Assembly (NCBI GenBank): GCA_050013615.1
Contig: JBEKEX010000046.1
Coordinates: 1 to 14,176, forward strand
Reading direction: 5' to 3'
Origin: JBEKEX01 sp050013615
GTDB taxonomy: Bacteria > Chloroflexota > Anaerolineae > Anaerolineales > Anaerolineaceae
Length of the DNA stretch: 14,176 nt
Part shown: piece by piece, positions 13,228 to 14,176 of the stretch
How the letters are laid out: every line of letters begins with the position of its first letter
Numbering within the stretch: the first letter of the stretch is position 1
Translations under genes and position numbers: made by a program
The notes under the pieces: generated by a model
Database searches by the model: none
The model's input: the letters and a program-made list of their open reading frames with translations, nothing else
What the model was told of the DNA's origin: nothing

Positions 13228-14176
13228 TCAAGCGAGGTCCGGGATCGTGTTGGTCGCATGCGGCATGACCACAATCGACACACTATCCAGGGCAGGGGAG
13301 ACCTGTTTCAAGGCATCTAAAACGTTATGCTCCGGGGTCAGGAGCAGCTTTTTGACCAGCTTATCCGGCATTTGTGAAACGAGGATGACATGGATGCGTT
13401 TCAGTTCCCGAGCGATCTGAAACGCCTTGTGTGGTCCAACGCTGAACCCTTCCTGCTCGAACTTCAAGAACACTTCATCGGGGGTTTGTACGCCTTCCAT
13501 GAAAGTTTCGTACAATCTACTACCGCTCCCTTCAGGGCAGGCAGCGACCAGGATGACCGTGCCACCATCTTTGGTCAGCAGCGAGGCATGTGTCAACGCT
13601 TTTTGAGATTGGTACAGGTTGATATCCTTCGGATGTCCACCCACTGAAGCGATAACCACGTCATAGCACCGGGAAACGGCCTTCTGGCAAACAGCCCGCG
13701 AAACCGGGATGCCGGCCAGCATCACTTCTTTGGGATTACCGGCAAAAACCTTGACGATCTGCTTATCTGCATTGAGGACCGCATTGACGGCCAGGTCGAC
13801 GCCAATCTTTTCACCAATCTCTTCCACGTCCTGGCGCAGGGGGTTTTTCTCATATTCAGCAATGGTTGCCCTAGGATCACGCAGCATGGCGTGGTTGGCA
13901 TTGATCGTCTGCCTGCCGGTCAAACCAATAGCAGCCGTTTTCATTCCGCCTGAAAAACCAGCAAAATGGTGTGGCTCGATATTACCAACGACGATCTTGT
14001 ATTCCATGTCATGAAAACGTTTATTGACATAAACCGGCGTCTGCCGTTGGGTGGTTCCCAAATAGAACATATTACCTATTTCGTCGCAGTTGTGCGACTC
14101 GATGTGGTATTGATCCACAAGCTCTTTGGGTAATATTTTGGTGAATTCTTCGAAGCCGAGCGGCAGATGTGTGCCG
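13228..14176 (-). CDS. larA: LarA-family nickel-pincer-dependent racemase/epimerase, 5' end beyond right edge
   Basis: A 315-residue fragment is visible. The frame remains open to the right edge, so a GTG at 14118 is internal and not the start. LarA of Lactobacillus plantarum (about 424 residues) interconverts L- and D-lactate with a nickel-pincer cofactor covalently held by Lys184. As I recall that enzyme's numbering, His108, His174, Lys184 and His200 are spaced +66, +76 and +92 from the first. The fragment has H3 (GTHLP), H69 (NIEPHHF), K79 (GFSGGMKT) and H95 (NANH) with exactly these spacings. Its K192 (LYQSQKAL) falls one residue short of the spacing expected for Lys298. The active-site set therefore looks complete. 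Many LarA homologs act on other 2-hydroxy acids or sugars, so the substrate is open. No larB, larC or larE lies in the window. Confidence 0.88.
   Translation of the reverse strand, partial: GTHLPLGFEEFTKILPKELVDQYHIESHNCDEIGNMFYLGTTQRQTPVYVNKRFHDMEYKIVVGNIEPHHFAGFSGGMKTAAIGLTGRQTINANHAMLRDPRATIAEYEKNPLRQDVEEIGEKIGVDLAVNAVLNADKQIVKVFAGNPKEVMLAGIPVSRAVCQKAVSRCYDVVIASVGGHPKDINLYQSQKALTHASLLTKDGGTVILVAACPEGSGSRLYETFMEGVQTPDEVFLKFEQEGFSVGPHKAFQIARELKRIHVILVSQMPDKLVKKLLLTPEHNVLDALKQVSPALDSVSIVVMPHATNTIPDLA

Noticed and set aside
14116..14118. GTG as the start of the LarA-like gene
   Set aside because: The frame continues upstream to the window edge and encodes the conserved GTHLP active-site segment, so the true start lies outside.

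Overview
The window looks like a chromosomal segment of a free-living bacterium, most likely a member of the Chloroflexota (Anaerolineae-like). This rests on the overall gene mix, a lipoprotein joining carbohydrate-binding-like and GH113-like modules, and the style of the MrfA/MrfB-type pair. It is inference by resemblance, since no rRNA or other phylogenetic marker is present. No tRNA, rRNA, CRISPR array, transposase or integrase was found. Coding density is high and genes sit in short operons with gaps of -4 to about 40 bases.

Layout, left to right. (1) 1-2801, minus strand: a DNA-repair pair, an MrfA/YprA-like helicase that carries an inserted HNH nuclease domain, followed by the start of an MrfB/YprB-like nuclease cut by the left edge. 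(2) 2951-6016, plus strand: a GH4 glycosidase, a PfkB sugar kinase and a type IV prepilin peptidase, tightly packed. The 149-base gap at 2802-2950 holds two plausible back-to-back promoters that share one -35 element. (3) 6039-10390, minus strand, transcribed right to left: an Asp23/Gls24 (YqhY-like) protein, NusB, a large lipoprotein with a GH113-like barrel that seems to lack both catalytic glutamates, and a ketopantoate-reductase-like enzyme that lacks the usual catalytic lysine. (4) 10599-13205, plus strand: a 36-residue membrane micro-protein, then DUF1214, DUF1254, DUF1214, DUF1254. This is a tandem duplication of a two-gene unit in which the two halves of the usual DUF1254-DUF1214 protein are separate genes in reversed order. 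(5) 13228-14176, minus strand: the C-terminal three quarters of a LarA-family (nickel-pincer racemase) protein cut by the right edge.

How the genes may work together: region 1 is a helicase-nuclease repair module. Region 2 suggests intracellular use of a (phospho)glycoside. Region 3 attaches two poorly characterised accessory genes to a conserved yqhY-nusB pair. Region 4 is a membrane-anchored module of unknown function, and its duplicated and split architecture is the least explained part of the window.
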